Source of the DNA: Purshia tridentata
Taxonomy: Eukaryota > Streptophyta > Magnoliopsida > Rosales > Rosaceae
DNA: 64,000 nt
NCBI GenBank assembly: GCA_003254885.1
Contig: QANT01001444.1
Coordinates: 110,376 to 174,375 of the forward strand
Reading direction: 5' to 3'
Shown piece after piece: positions 42,397 through 56,947 of this stretch. A model generated the notes under the pieces. The model was not told where the DNA came from. It made no database searches and saw nothing but the letters and a program-made list of their open reading frames with translations. Every line of letters begins with the position of its first letter. Position 1 is the stretch's first letter. The position numbers and the translations under genes were made by a program.

Positions 42397-45300
42397 CTCT
42401 ATTCATGGATATCTCATAGACTTATACACATGTAAAAGGTAACATATTCTTATGAATGCACAATCTGGGAATGAAATTTCATATGCATTTTTAAACTTCA
42501 AATTCGCGAACTAAATGGAGCATTGTGATTTAAAAATCCCTTATGGAACTCACTCTATATTGTAGTTCAATAATCAAAAGCATTCTCAATTCAATTATCA
42601 TTTTTTTTAAAAAATTAAATAAATTAAAACTTATTAAGCCATTTAATTATGACAAAATAAACAGACAAAATGAGTGTTTTAGACAAGCACCTTGATTATC
42701 ACCATTTAATGAAATCAATTGTTTACCTTTTTACATAGATAATTTTTAAATAAAAGTTTAAAAATAGATGATTACGATTACCCAACCACATTATAAAATC
42801 AATAAAATAAAACTACATAAAAAATGGGTCTCACAAAAGAAATTCCTTAATAAAACTTATTCAGAGAAATTCTTCACGAAAGCTCCCTCCATCTCCCTCC
42901 ATCTTTGCTCACCCGAATGTCTGAAATGGCAAAGGATTATCATAGGCTTCAAGCTTGCGTGTGGAATCGGAGGAGCGTACCAAGGCGCGTGCAACCTAGC
43001 GTGGGGCGAAGGTGCAAGTGGATATTTACTATAATTGAAAGGAAAATAAGAGCCACGTGAGTATGAAAGGGATACAGCTCATTGGGAAAGCCACTCGCAT
43101 GTCTCGGGTTACGATCTGAATTGACGTCAAACACATTTCTATTTAATAATCCCCACACTCTCACACACCCATCCACACTCGCTACTCGCTATTATATATA
43201 GGAAAACTTCATTCTTCTTTGTAAATGTGGAGGTTGATGACTGACGTCCCATGAGGGTGTTTCAGTACTTTTGCTAGGACATAACAAACTTAGCGACACA
43301 ATTAGGCGGATAGACGCAGAAGCAGAAATACGGAGTTACATGATTAGTCAAATTACATATACATTGCTTTTGGCTTCATTCCATATGAATTAAAAGTTCA
43401 AAATGAGCTTTGCATATTTAAGTAGCGTTCAAATGTTTGTTTTGGGATTTTCACAAGAATGAGAATCAAAATTATGTTTAGGAAGTGGATTTGAAAATGA
43501 CATCACTGCTTATGCTAGCTGCAAAAGCTATGACGTAACAATTTTTTATTGGTCCATTTGCATTTTTAAAATAAGAGGTGAATATAAGATTATGATGACA
43601 CTTATAGTATTGTACTTATGTTTGGAAAAAATAAAATACTATTCCTATTACTAGAATTACCACCCATAGATCCAGGGGCAAAGCTAGAATTTTACAATTT
43701 GAAGGCCTGAAATATCAAACACAAGTATAATAAATATGTTAACATTATAAAAGATACATGTTAGAGCTGAATTTTTTGACTTATTTATTAGCCTAAATTA
43801 CAAAATTTCATTATCATTTAGCTGTTATTGATGAGTTTTAGTTTATATTTCAAGAGTAGTTAAGTACAATGTATTTGATATATAATGCACCAAGGAGACA
43901 ACTAAGTTATTAATTGGGCATGCAGTATTGCAACAGGTGTAGCTGTTTGAGAGCTTGTTCATCACTCTTACCAATCATCATAAAGAAAATGGTACAATCT
44001 ATGAGTTTCTGAAAATCTTATTCTAAATAATTAGTGGGAGATTCATAAAATCTCATTCCATGAAAAAAACGTTAAGGTGTGTTTGGAAAAACATTTAGTG
44101 TTGCCAACTTGCCAAGATCACTTTCAAACAAGCTAAAGCCCTTCGTATATCATTTTGCTTAAAATAGACCAAAAAAATGTATTTTTGAGTTAGAAAAAGT
44201 ATCACATGATCTCATATTAAGAAAAGGAAATACCGAAATAGAGGAAATTATAGATTTGGTAAATTTATTTTTATAACTAGGTCAATTTTAGTCAACAATC
44301 TTTTTTAAGTTATGTTTTGGTTCGCTAATTGTTTCACTTGTTTAATAAAAGGTTTTCACTCTTGGTGGGTATTGTTCATGATCTTCCCCATTGTTGTTCA
44401 TGTTTTCTTGTATTCTAAATTTTATTTTAAACTTTGTCTCGCCTTTTGACTTATCAAATCTTTACCAAATTTAACAATCTTATACTCAATTTACAATTAT
44501 GCATTTTCTCTTTACAATCACTCAAATCAGAGCTCAAGAATCCAAGATAATAAGCCTCAAAGTAAATTATTTGAAATTGCAATTTTTTTCCATAAAATTT
44601 CAGATTTTTGGATTTTCATCCAAACCGGTTCATTAGACCTCTAGAACATGTTTAAAGCGTTCCAAATCAAATACCCAACTTTGAAATGACTTAGAACTCA
44701 AAATCTTGATTTTGTACATAAACCCCAAAACTCACTGAGAACACCTAAAACCGAAAATCATTTCTTTTCCTCTCCTATTATCATGTTGTTTGTGGTCCTA
44801 TAAATCTTTATAACCATTGGATAAACCTTACCAAACAAGAAATCATCACCAAAATCAAAATCTATGGAAAAGATAGTGTAAGAATTGAAGCTTTCCCTTC
44901 ACTCTTTCTCTATCACTCTTCCCTCTCTCTTTAACTCTTTCTCTCCTTTTCTTCTTTGGTTTTTCCTTTCTTTCCTTTCTTCTTCTTCTCAACCTTTCAA
45001 TTTATCTCCCTTTCTCTCTTTCTTTTTCTTCCTCTTCTATGTCGTTCGAAAGAAGATTTCTATTCATGATTGAGAGATGGGAATACTAATAGGGTGAAAG
45101 AGCAATTTTGCCCCTCACATAAACATTCATTTACTTCAAATAGACGAAAAAAACTTTATTTTAAATGAAACAATTAGTGAACTAAAACAGAACTTAAAAA
45201 AAATCGTGGACCAAAATTGAACTAATTATAAAATAAGTGAACCAAATATATAATTTCCTTAAAAAAAAATAACATGAAAAGGGGAAAAGAAATAAAAGGA

Positions 45301-45565
45301 GAAAATGGATGGTTATTTGACACCCTACCACATCTCAATTATTTGACCAATTGCCTTAATCATTCTTGATTACATGACGTTAAATAAAACAAACAAAACC
45401 CCGCATATGCAGATCCAGCTATACAGCCTATACCCCACTCTGGCATTCCAAAACTTCTAAAATTTCCTGATTGATCCAATAATCCCAGATCCAAAAATTT
45501 TAAAAATAATGGTTCTCATACCAATCCAGTGATGGCAAGCCTAGAATACCAAACCAACACCCTCA
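42397..45565. other. Gene-free AT-rich spacer before AXS
   Basis: No convincing exon. A less AT-rich patch at about 42890..43180 has short open frames on both strands but no family motif. Pyrimidine-rich patch at 44890..45050. Confidence 0.5.
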
Positions 45566-45573
45566 CACGTGGC
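45566..45573 (+). promoter_or_regulatory. G-box/ABRE-like element upstream of AXS
   Basis: CACGTGGC, within ACACGTGGC, about 280 bp before the AXS start. It fits the bZIP/bHLH binding core. Functional relevance is inferred from position only; a CT-rich leader (CTTCTTCTTC) follows at 45695..45765. Confidence 0.35.
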
Positions 45574-45847
45574 GTAACTCAGAAGGCGAGTAGCCGCTGA
45601 GCGAGTGGTTAGGCCTGTGGTCTCTCCTTCCCTCCCTCTTAATCCCATTTCCCACTCCCTTAAAATACATTCTGACCCCTCTTCTCATTTCTCCATATTC
45701 TTCTTCTGCTTCTTCTTCTTCTTCGCGAACTCCAAAAAAGGCTCTGCCTCTTCTTCTTCTGTCTTCACACATTACCCATTACCCATTACTCAGAAAACCC
45801 ATTTTCTCAGAGACCCAGAGAGAGATAGAGAGAGAATTAGAGGGAGA

Positions 45848-48800
45848 ATGGCGTCGACAGCGAGGGTTGATTTGGACGGCAACCAGATAAAGCCGATGAC
45901 GATATGCATGATCGGAGCCGGGGGGTTCATTGGGTCCCACCTCTGCGAGAAGCTGATGTTGGAGACTCCGCATAAGGTGCTCGCCCTCGACGTCTACAAC
46001 GACAAGATCAAGCACCTGCTCGAGCCCGCCGACTCGCACCCCTGGTCCGATCGCATCCAGTTCCACCGCCTCAACATCAAGCAGGACTCGCGCCTCGAAG
46101 GGCTCATTAAGATGGCAGATCTGGTAATGCGCATTTTCTCACTTTTCTTGACTCTACTTTTTTTTTCTTGAATGTTTTTTTTTTTACGGTGCTTGTTTTT
46201 TCTTACAGACAATCAATCTTGCGGCGATCTGCACGCCGGCGGACTACAACACGCGCCCGCTGGACACCATTTACAGCAACTTCATCGACGCGCTGCCTGT
46301 GGTGAGTTTTTTTGGCTGCTGCTGCTGCTACATTTGTTTTCTTGGTTTTTTGGAAAAACGAAATGAACCTAATTGGATTTGATTGCGAAATTTGAGATTT
46401 TTTTTGCGATTTGATTGAAGTTGATGTGAGATTTGATGTGGGTTGTGCACTCGTGCTTAAATTTTTTTTTTTGTGAACAATTTTCGTTAGGTGAAGTACT
46501 GTTCGGAAAACAACAAGCGGTTGATTCACTTTTCTACTTGTGAAGTGTATGGGAAAACCATTGGAAGCTTTCTTCCTAAAGATAGCCCTCTTCGTCAGGT
46601 ACTCCTCTCCCTTTCTTTTTCCCTTTTTTCTTATTTTATTGTTTTCTGGGATACCATTCAGATCTGTGTTTTTTTTTTTTGACGTTTGTTTTATGATAAA
46701 GTTCTTCATTTGCTGAATTCTAATGGTTTGATTGCATAATTCAGCTTTTGATATGTAATACTGATGATATATATATTTCGGTGGTGTGGCATTATAATCT
46801 AATGCTTAAACACATGCTGAAATATGTGATGTAATACTAATGCTAGTATGTAAGTTGTAGATCCAGAGCATTGTGAACAATAAGCCTTGATTTTTTTTGT
46901 AGAACAAGAAATTCGGATTCCAAGTTAGCTTGCACTTGAGGTTGAAGAGCCGGGTCTTGTCTGGCTTGATGTCAATATATTTATATATTTTTTCTGAGAA
47001 TATATATTAATATAAGAATAGCTCTTATTTTATCAATTTCCTGTTTTCTTATCATATACAATTTTTTATTTTTTGGGTACAAACAGTATTGTAACTGTTT
47101 TTTTCTTGTGTTTTTTTCTCCCTATAGCAGACGCATCTAATATGTTTTGAGTTGTACATTACTTGCTTCATGTATGAGAGGAAGTAAAACTTTTGGGGTT
47201 TGTACATTCTTTATATATGGTTATGTCCAGTTCAATTTTTTATTAATGAATATATCTTGTGGTCCAGGAAGTCAATGGTAGTTTTTGGTAATAACTACTT
47301 TAGGTTGTAAAATACTGTCATCGGTGGGTCAGAATTGGAGTGTTGAGAGGGATGAAGAAATGATAGTAATAAGGCAGTTAGGAAAATAGTGATATAGGTT
47401 TTTTTTGGGAACTCTAGATTTATTCAAGGTTTATACTCTTTTTTATTTTATTTTAAATGTGATGTTATGTTTTGTGTTTCTGGTTGTTGCTCTTCTTTAT
47501 CTGTCATTGGTAATTAGAAATGGCATTTTTGTCTCTTTGCTTAATGAAGTGGGAAGGGGGAAAAGGAAAAAATTACTAAAGAAAACAAAAGTCATTTATT
47601 GCATGCCTTTTCATTTCTTGTTTTGGCTTTCTGGTTTCCTCTGATATGAGGCTGTCAATGTTTTTTACTGTGTTATGCAATTTCTTCGGATGAAACCACT
47701 GTTAGTTGATGCTGTATGATCTGTATTTTGTACTGAATTTATTTCTGGTGTGCTATTTTTTCATAGGATCCTGCATATTATATGCTCAAAGAGGATGAAT
47801 CCCCCTGCATTTTTGGCTCTATTGAGAAGCAGAGATGGTCCTATGCATGTGCAAAGCAGTTGATCGAGAGGCTGATTTATGGTTTGTCATCTGTTTATTT
47901 TACTTTTACTTGGCTGTTCCTGAATTGGTATTAGAAATGTAGGTTTCTGATTTAGTTTCTTGTTGTTTACAGCTGAGGGTGCGGAAAATGCTCTTGAGTT
48001 TACCATTGTGAGACCCTTTAACTGGATTGGACCTCGGATGGATTTCATTCCTGGGATTGACGGCCCAAGTGAGGGTGTTCCAAGAGTTTTGGCATGCTTT
48101 AGTAATGTATGTGTGATAGTAGTTGTAATCTTCCCTATTTATTTGCTATTTTTGTTGTGATCAAATCCAGTTTTCTTCTGTTACAGAATCTTCTTCGCCG
48201 TGAGCCACTCAAGCTTGTAGATGGGGGTGAATCTCAGAGAACTTTTGTTTATATAAAGGATGCTATTGAAGCTGTAATGTTGATGATTGTAAGTTAAAAA
48301 AAAAATTTCTCTTTTCTAAAACTATATTTAGTATGCAAGGGAAGTTGCTCACTGGTGCAATCTTTTCTTCAGGAAAATCCTGGTAGGGCCAATGGTCACA
48401 TTTTTAATGTGGGCAACCCTAACAATGAAGTTACAGTTAGGCAGCTTGGTGAAATGATGACTGAGGTGAAGAATTATCTTTGATACTATTTATTCTCTTT
48501 AGTTGATTAAGTTGCATTAGCAGTGCTACTTTAAATTTATGTGGATATAAGGATTGATGTTTCTGCACATTGCAGGTCTATGCAAAGGTAAGTGGTGAAC
48601 CAAAACTGGAGAAACCCACCATTGATGTAAGCTCTCAAGAATTCTATGGAGCGGGATATGATGATAGTGACAAGAGAATTCCTGACATGACTATTATCAA
48701 TAAGCAGCTTGGTATATATCCTTACTTCATTTTTAACCTAATTGAGCTGTGTGATTGAACAGCATTCTGACTGTAATGGGCAATGCATGACAGGTTGGAA

Positions 48801-48909
48801 TCCGAAGACTTCGCTTTGGGACTTACTTGAGTCAACTCTCACCTATCAGCATAGGACATATGCCGAGGCTATCAAGAAGGCCATTTCTCAGTCAGCTGCA
48901 ACAAGCTAA
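45848..48909 (+). CDS. AXS: UDP-D-apiose/UDP-D-xylose synthase, 390 aa
   Basis: Nine exons: 45848..46123, 46209..46301, 46491..46598, 47767..47881, 47973..48106, 48187..48288, 48373..48465, 48576..48711 and 48794..48909; every join keeps frame. The enzyme is a cytosolic extended short-chain dehydrogenase that converts UDP-glucuronate to UDP-apiose and UDP-xylose, precursors of rhamnogalacturonan II and apiosides. The NAD Rossmann motif GAGGFIGSH starts at Gly23. The active site shows Cys100 (AAICTP), Cys140-Glu141 (FSTCEVYG) and Tyr185-xxx-Lys189 (SYACAK), matching the positions I recall for Arabidopsis AXS1. Other signatures: NLAAICTPADYNTRPLD and RPFNWIGPRMDF. Length matches the family (~389). 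Intron 3 is the longest (1.17 kb). Start chosen at the first ATG after the CT-rich leader. Confidence 0.97.
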
Positions 48910-50187
48910 ATAAATATGGGTTTTGGTGCCAATCAAGGTTCCCTGCTTAGGTGTGCTGTTGTTTGGCAGGTGTTGAATTCTTTCTAATGAAGACTAAAGA
49001 TGTATCTTAATGTCTGATTCGAATATATACTACATTTTTTGTCTGTTCTGCGGGTGTCGTTAGTCAATAGTTCATGGTAGAGCTCAGCAATTTGTGATTG
49101 GGATATATGTCTGCCGAATATATCTAGATTTCATTAGGGAAACTATATCATATGTTATTGTAAATTGTCACCAGAGCTTTTGCTACGACATGCTGGGGGC
49201 TATAGGTCTTTATACAAGTGAAGTCGTTTCTATTTCTTTAGGGGATTTGCTTGTCATTCCTCTATTTTGTCCTTAGGGTGTTGTATTATTTTCGATAACC
49301 CTTCCAGGCTCGTTTTTATTTTTATTTATTATTTATTTATTAATTTTATGCATTTTGTGTGTGTTGGTCTCATTTATAGGTAAAAGTGATAATTCCGTAT
49401 TATGGTTATTAGCAATGTTTCAGCGACATGCAATTGTACATTTTTATGGTGCAAAATCTCTCCTTTTTTAACACTGGTTTGGGAAAAGGGAATGTGCGTA
49501 TAAGAAGAAAAAGAGCCCTTTATGAATGAAAGTTAACCATCAGAACTTATCATCCAATTACAAAAACTAAATCAACAAAGAATTTGATATCTGATTATTT
49601 TCACTTTATGACAATCTCCCTTGTTATCTTTACATATAACTAAAGAAGGAAAAAAGTTTTTGAACAATTTTATCTCCCACTTTGCTCTAGAGTTAGAGTG
49701 GGTTAATGCTGAGTTGTTGGGGATTCTTGCCTCCACAAAAATTAATGGGTCTCACTAGTTCATTTTCATAAATAATGCTCATAAGTCAATAGTGTCATGT
49801 CACATGTTCATTTTATGAATATATACAATAAAAGTCCGACTACTCCGCTTTTAAAACAAGATATGTATGAGTTGGATCCAGTCACTTTTTTTCTTCTGAT
49901 TTTTATTTTTCTTTAGAAATGGTAGATCAGATATCATCATAAATACATATATGAAATCACATAATATTAAATATGGTTATAACAAATGTACAAAAAATCA
50001 TTGTTGAAAGAGAAGGGTATTGTCTTTCATTTCTTTCCCAACTTTCCTAGAGGGTTGATTGTTGAGAAAGCGGAGGTTGACAAGTTTTTTTGTATATATA
50101 CTTTAGCTAAATGGGCCTTTTGATCTTCAGGCCCATTGTGATTTAAGAAAATAAAAAGAGATATCCAAAAACACTATCAAAACGGAT
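48910..50187. other. AXS 3' UTR and spacer
   Basis: The AXS 3' UTR probably runs several hundred bases. The open frame at 49094..49276 has no family signature. Nothing else seen before the tRNA. Confidence 0.5.
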
Positions 50188-50260
50188 CACACCCGGTGGG
50201 ACTCGAACCCACAATCGCCTGATTAGAAGTCAGACGCCTTATCCATTAGGCCACGGGTGC
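50188..50260 (-). tRNA. tRNA-Arg (anticodon UCU)
   Basis: 73-nt reverse-strand cloverleaf: acceptor GCACCCG pairs with CGGGTGT; D arm GTGGCCTAATGGATAAGGC; anticodon loop CTTCTAA with anticodon TCT; T loop TTCGAGT. No intron. Confidence 0.95.
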
Positions 50261-51439
50261 TGCTTGTTTACATCAATCATTTTGTGCTTTAAGTACGCAT
50301 AAAGTAAAGAATTATCTATCCTTCTGTCCATTGTTGACAACCCATATGGAGTCCCTATCTTTGGAATTCGGCTTTAATGCCCATTTGTATATGTGAATTA
50401 TTTTGCTGTAAAATTATACTTTGCTAATCTAATGGTAAGTAAAAAGAGTAGAAAAAGTCTTTGCTTCTCCAACCTCTAATTTTGAAGTACTTTGCTTCCA
50501 AATTTTGCCTATACAAATTATTCTTGTGATATTTTCCTTTAAGATGTACTCATGTAATCTACAACTGCATTCCATTAAAAAATTAAAAAAAAAAAGTCTG
50601 ATTTTAGACAAAGATATTCCATATATTTATGCTCAACTGCTCATAATTATGACACAACAACTACAATACTTATCATGCATAATACAATTATTTCAGCTAA
50701 TTACTTGCATGATTTGCATCAATCTACTTCCATCTCTTTACTTCATTTTCACGTAAAGTATACATGATGTCTTCTATTTCCTCTTTTAAGTACTGCATGC
50801 TAAGACACAGATTGTGTCCAACATTATTATGATGCATTATGCATGGTACTGTGCATTATTGCATGCTAATACACAGATTGTCTTGAATTTTTCATTCATT
50901 ACTAATTACTTTTGAGTTAATCATTAATGTACGTCTTTCGTATGTAGAGATTGTTTAGTAGTAAATTGGAGTTGGCCTAGTTAGCCGAAGATACACATCC
51001 AGATTTGAAGCCTCACCTCTTATGTAATAAAAACAAAGGAAAAAAAGTAATTGTATAGTTATATATTATTTAGTGATATTTCTAAAATATGTATGAACGT
51101 ATATTATACTCACAAAATTTGATTATCAAATTTTGTGACAGTGGTTGGTGTGATTAATAATAGTATTATGGGTACATCCTCGAAAGTTCCAGTGTACCTA
51201 CCAATATAATTTTCAATAATTTTCATGTTTAGCAACACACACACGTCGACGTCCATTGTCTGCAAGAATAAGCCTTATAGCAAACATCACCATCTTTGGC
51301 CAGACAATAATAAAAACTAGAACTAATCCAGAAATGCGATCAATTTATATAATAAATATGGGATGTTGACATTGGAGTTTTGTATATTTGGCATTAATTA
51401 TCTAATGCTCACTCAGAGCATCTTCAAGAATTTTACTCC

Positions 51440-51470
<31 letters not shown>

Positions 51471-53170
51471 TTTCATGTGGTAACATCCCAAACCATACTT
51501 AAAAACAAAGAAATGGCCACCTACACATTACCGAAGTCAAAAATCAAGTAGCCCCAAACATAAAATGACAATAGCAATACAAATGAAATTATTAATAATT
51601 TTGGTACAGAATAAAAATGAAATTCAAACGACATGACAATGGCAAACCTCAAATCCAAATTGCCTCACCGGCCAAAGCATCTGACACCAGAATGCGAGCA
51701 GAAGCGAACCAATTGTTCTTTTTCTTATGATCCATCAATACTCATTCGTGGGATGTAGGGTTTAAGATTTCAATTTATGTTTGCATGAAAATTATTGAAT
51801 CCATGCGTTTTCTTACATAGCATGTAATTTAAAAAAAAAGTGATGATGTCCACCCTAGTTTAATTAAGGCTATTTTACGTAAAATCAAATACTCAACAAG
51901 AACTAAGGTGGAAACCTCGTCCTTTGCAACATAAGAAAATGTGGGATTCGGATTCTTTGTTTTTAGAGATAGTGATGTTGGTGTCTTTCATCAAATTCAA
52001 TCCACTTGTATAAATCTGAAGGCTTATGACTTGCCATATCAACTAACATATTTAAAGATAATAAATCGTTGAATTTATATGAGTAGATGAGATTTGATGA
52101 AAAATACTAATATTACCAAATTTAAATGTTAAGAAGCTAAATTCGAAAAGGTGAATCTCATATGTTCTAAAAAAAAGGGGGGAAGAAAGAAGGAAGGAAA
52201 ATTGAACTTTAGATACACAATGAGTAATTCTACAATTACTCCGAGTAGGCCACTCAACAACTGCCTCATATGATCATATCTTTTACTTAAGTAACATTTC
52301 AAAATAAAGAATTGAAAAACGGACCTAACATAAATATCCAAATAGCGTACAAGTACAACCCAAACATATATATGGATGAGAATGAAGACTGGCATTTAAT
52401 ACCCGGGTCCGGCTATCGTAGAAAATTTTACAATAAATGGCAGAACCATAAGAAATTAAGAATGATGTGCTTGAGATCATGAGATGGGTCCCACGCCCCC
52501 CGCTTCAGAAACTTCCAGAGAAACCGTAGAATCGACCACCACGATCAGACCCACGCGTCTCGGAAAAATGATTGCAGTGACGGTGTTTGACAAAAGCCCG
52601 AGACAAGCAACCAGTGTTATTATTATTACTAGTCTCTGTCTCTCCAAAACCCATTATTTTCTCGGCCGGCTAAAGCCCCAACGAGCACTAATAAGATGCT
52701 TTTGCTTCGATCCCAATCCCATGGCTTTGTTCCCCCACATGCCGGCCTCTTCTGCTTGTCCCATTTTAATACCCACCTTTACTTTGCTCACAGACTTGGG
52801 ACGGCTTTGACCTCATGTTCTGTGCTCCCTTTTGCTGGTTTCATTATGGAGATTTGAATTGTTTTTGGGTCTTGTTTATGTTAATGAATGGTCCATGGTT
52901 TGGTGGTGGTGGTGTGGGGTTGGGCATTTGTCATTTGATTTGGGGAGTCATAGCTGTAAAGGCCCACTGTTTTTGTTTGCTGTTTGGCCACACACGACCT
53001 TTGTTTTTGACCATGTTGGACTTGGATTCCTACCTACGTTCCTTGTTGGCATCTTTAACCCCCTTTTTTTAACTTTTGATTAAAGAAATCGTTTCTGGGT
53101 CTGTGTTCTCCACCCCAAATGAAGCTCTTTTGCTAGAGAAAGAGGGTGTTTTCTTCCCACCACTTCAGCC
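50261..53170. other. Gene-free spacer and 5' flank of the NPH3 gene
   Basis: Contains a TA microsatellite at about 51444..51470. The part from about 52480 onward is less AT-rich and likely includes the promoter and leader of the NPH3-domain gene (a 5' UTR intron is possible). Overlapping short open frames at 52484..53083 lack family motifs. Confidence 0.5.
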
Positions 53171-55908
53171 ATGGCTCCAGCTGGGAAGAATTCTGAGTTT
53201 CACAGACAAGGCAATGACTGGTACTCTCGCTCTCTCTCTCTCTCTACAACCCAGTTTCTTGAAGGCTTTAATTCTCACAGTTTTTGTTCTTCTTGGGATT
53301 TATTTTGAGTCTAATTAATGGGGTTATTGAATTATTGGCTCTTTTATATTTCAATTACGGCCTTCAATCCCATAATTCAATTCAGATAGAGCTAGAATTA
53401 AATAGATAAACTCTATAATTCACTCTCAAATCAACCGTCTTTTGTTAGAATGGAAAGTGATTATTTCATGGAATTAAATGGAGTTGGAAAGATTATGTAA
53501 TTGATGTAGTGTTTTTTTTCCCCTTCAGGTTTTGCAGAGCCGGATTGCCAAGTGATATTACTGTTGTGGTGGACGGCGTAAGCTTCCATCTTCACAAGGT
53601 AAGGTTATAGAAGTTTGGGATTGAAGAATGACAGAAACCCATAACATTAATAAGTTGTTGACTGGTTTGTTAAGATTATGATAGATTTTGTCATTAGCTT
53701 CTTGGTTTTCCCTGGTAGTCGTTGGTTGTTTTGCCCCTTCTATCTTGTTAATACGGAGTAGGTGAGGATGAATTTATTCTGGAAATTGAAGGATCAATAT
53801 GTCATACGGGACTGCTGATGCTTCATTTCGCTATTAGTGATAAACCATTATGTTATGTTTCATAGATTTATTATCTGCAGTCGGTGTGGTTTTTATATTG
53901 TGATATGTTGTTGTTGTTGTCCTGATCATCATAACCGCTTTCCCACTTAAGGATAATTTTAATGAAAAATAATATCATAGTTGTTACAGTGAACTTTAAG
54001 TAGGGCTTATCACTTATGGCAATTTATATCTCTCCAGTTTCCTCTCATATCAAAATGTGGGAAGATAGTACAAATATATGAAGAATCCCAAGGCACGCAT
54101 GAGAAGATTTTCACTGCAGTTCTCGAGGAATTCCCTGGTGGTCCTGACATGTTCCTGATTGCAGCTAAATTCTGCTATGGTATGCGGGTGGAATTGACTC
54201 CAAGAAACATAGTATTAGTATACTGTGCAGCGGACTACCTTGGAATGACAAATGAGTATGGAGAGGGCAACTTGCTCTCAAAGTCAGAGAGTTTCTTCCA
54301 TAAGAATATACTTCACAACTGGAAAGACTCTATCTTGGCTCTTCAAAGTTCTGAACCTGTTATCCAAAGGGCGGAAAAACTTCACATAGTAAACAAATGT
54401 GTAAATTCTCTGTCTGTGATGGTTTGTACAGATCCTAGTTTATTTGGATGGCCCATGATGATGTATGGTAGCTTACAGAGTCCTGGTGGAAGCATCTTAT
54501 GGAACGGAATTAACACTGGAGCGACAATTCGAAGCTCTGAGTCTGACTGGTGGTTTGAAGACATCTCATACCTCAGTGTGAGTTTGTTTGAGAGACTTAT
54601 AAAGACAATGGAAACAAGGGGTATAAGACCTGAAAACATAGTGGGTGCTGTAATGCACTATACAAGAAAGTACCTACCTGGCCTAGGCCGATGGCAGGGT
54701 GGACAACATGGTATACCCAGAACAGTTACAAGTTTTAGTTTGACACCCATTGCCCTTGATCAAAGGGTAGTTTTGGAAAGCATTGAAAAGCTTCTTCCCC
54801 AAAACAAGGGGAAGTCATTTTGCCGTTTTTTACTTGGACTTCTCCGTGTTGCATTAATATTGGGCGTCAGTAAAACCTGCAAGGACGCATTGGAGAGGAG
54901 AATAGGGATGCAACTGGATTTGGCGACCCTAGATGGTCTTCTGATTCCTACATATTCAGATTCTGACTCTTTATATGATACCGACTGTGTTGAACGGATA
55001 AGCCATCATTTTATGTCGTTAGGATCAAAGATTATGCCATTTTCTCCGTCATCATTTGACATGGAAACATCACCATCATCAGGACCATTAAGGAAAGTAG
55101 CAAAGTTGATAGATAGCTATCTTGCGGAGGTTGCTTCAGATGTGACTTTGAAACCGGGAAAGATACGCTCTCTTGCAGTGGCCCTCCCAGAATCTTCAAG
55201 ACCATTGCATGATGGGCTGTATAGGTCACTGGATATATACTTCAAGGTTTGATTTTGCTACCACTTCTTGAAACAAAAGCTGCCTTTTTCTTATTCAAAT
55301 CTTTATTGAAGTTCTATAATTGCTGATTGCATTTTCAGGCACACCCTTGGCTCACAGAGAAAGAGAAGGAAGAACTTTGCAGCATCATTGACTTCCAGAA
55401 GCTCTCTATTGATGCCTGTGCTCATGCATCCCAAAATGAAAGGTTGCCGCTTAGAATTGTTCTTCAAGTCCTGTTCTTTGAGCAGATGCATTTGAGAACT
55501 GCTCTAGCTGGTTGTCTCCATGGCTTGGAAACTGAAAGTGGCCCTACAGGTCCTGTGACTGTTCCAGGTGAAATGGCTGGCCAGATTATACAGCGGGATG
55601 GTTGGGTGACTATGGTGCGTGAGAACCGGGTTTTGAAAGTGGATATGGATAAGATGAGATCTAGAGTTGGTGAACTTGAAGAAGAATTTAGTAAAATAAA
55701 GCAAGAGATGAAAAAGGTGACGAAATCACATAGCTCCCTCAATTCACCTCGTGTGGTTGCCAGGAGAATTGGGTGCAGTCTTCTTTCGCGACCTTCAGAT
55801 GCCAAACCAGATACCATTAAAAGTACCGGGCCGTCCCCAAGAGCATCAGTTGAGCAGGAACGTTCTTCCTGCCAATCTAGACACAAGAAAAGTTTCTCAT
55901 TGTTTTGA
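53171..55908 (+). CDS. BTB/POZ and NPH3 domain-containing protein, 632 aa
   Basis: Four exons, 53171..53220, 53529..53598, 54038..55246 and 55339..55908, give an intact frame. The BTB domain opens with GLPSDITVVVDGVSFHLHKF, PLISKCGKI and later GGPDMFLIAAKFCYGMRVEL. The NPH3 domain starts at DWWFEDISYLSVSLFERLIK and includes the conserved DGLYRSLDIYFKAHPWLTEK block and NERLPLRIVLQVLFFEQMHL with RTA. A coiled coil (DKMRSRVGELEEEFSKIKQE) and a basic serine-rich tail ending KKSFSLF follow. Family members are plasma-membrane-associated CUL3 adaptor proteins in phototropin and auxin-transport signalling. The start exon is only 50 bp; the ATG in MAPAGKNSEFHRQGNDW fits the family N-terminus. Specific subfamily not assigned. 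Confidence 0.94.
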
Positions 55909-56947
55909 GAGCTAATATAAAGAAATTGAAGTCTGCCTTGATACATAGAGGCTCTGGTTGGTTCTCAGAAAATATGTGAGAAAGGAAAGGAAAATTTATA
56001 CATAGCATCCTCGAGAATTCTTGAATGTTTTTTAGCAGGGTTCATTTCCTTCACATTTCTGTGAACCAACCAGAACTGTTTCAGAAGTCTCCGAATGGAG
56101 GACTGTATTTCATACTGATAGAAGTAATGTTCTTCGAAGCTGGATTTTGAGTACGGAAAGATTCTTTTCACCTATTCAGGCCTCAGGGGTAGGGATTGGC
56201 AGTCATCAAAATTAAAAAGAAAAGAAAGATGAAGTTATGCTTACATGTTTAATATGGAATGTTAATCCCATTCAAGATTTGAACTCACAAATGTGTGCAC
56301 CATTTCTTAGGGTGGAGCTTTGGTACAAGTAAATACACCTTGGTTCACATAGAGAAAAGAAATGTTATAATTTTCAATTTTTAGTTGGTAGTTTGTGGGT
56401 TTATACATGTACATCTTAAAGAATCATGTTGTAACTTGTAAGTCTGAGAAATAGTGGAAAATATCTGTAATGTTATGTTTGAACTTATTTGGCTTCCTTT
56501 TGGTCATTTGATTCTAAACTGCTGCACATGAAATTAAAATAAGATTATGAATATGTAAATGATAATCACATTTATGTGCTCAAAGTTAAGGCTACAGTTT
56601 CATTTAAATATAGCATGTGATGAAGATGAGAACCATGTAAATAAAGCATGAAAACTGTATGAAAGAAAAAGTTTTCAAAATTTGCTGCTGATATATTAGG
56701 ACTTGTTATGCATTTTTAAGAGTTGTCATTTAAACACATCTTTAAAGAAACCAATTTTGTATATGCTTGCAAAATTGGATAGATCGAGGACTTTCGGTCA
56801 TACTTGGGATCATTCATTTCCGTCAGTTGTGGTTGGTCATTGTCGTAGAGATGCGATGATGATTGGTTGTGTTCATTGTTAGTTCGCTTTTACTGGGAAA
56901 CAAAAATTAATATAAATAAATTTATTGGTGTTTAGTATACATCAATT
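55909..56947. other. NPH3 gene 3' flank
   Basis: Probable 3' UTR for the first several hundred bases, then AT-rich spacer up to the tRNA. No gene recognised; the reverse open frame at 55965..56171 has no family features. Confidence 0.5.

Noticed and set aside
42128-42406. 92-codon reverse open frame
   Set aside because: It is mostly the MITE at 42200..42387 read backwards.
52484-53083. Several overlapping ~85-codon open frames before the NPH3 gene
   Set aside because: Rich in Trp/Phe/Cys with no conserved motif, and two frames overlap on the same strand; more likely promoter and leader sequence.
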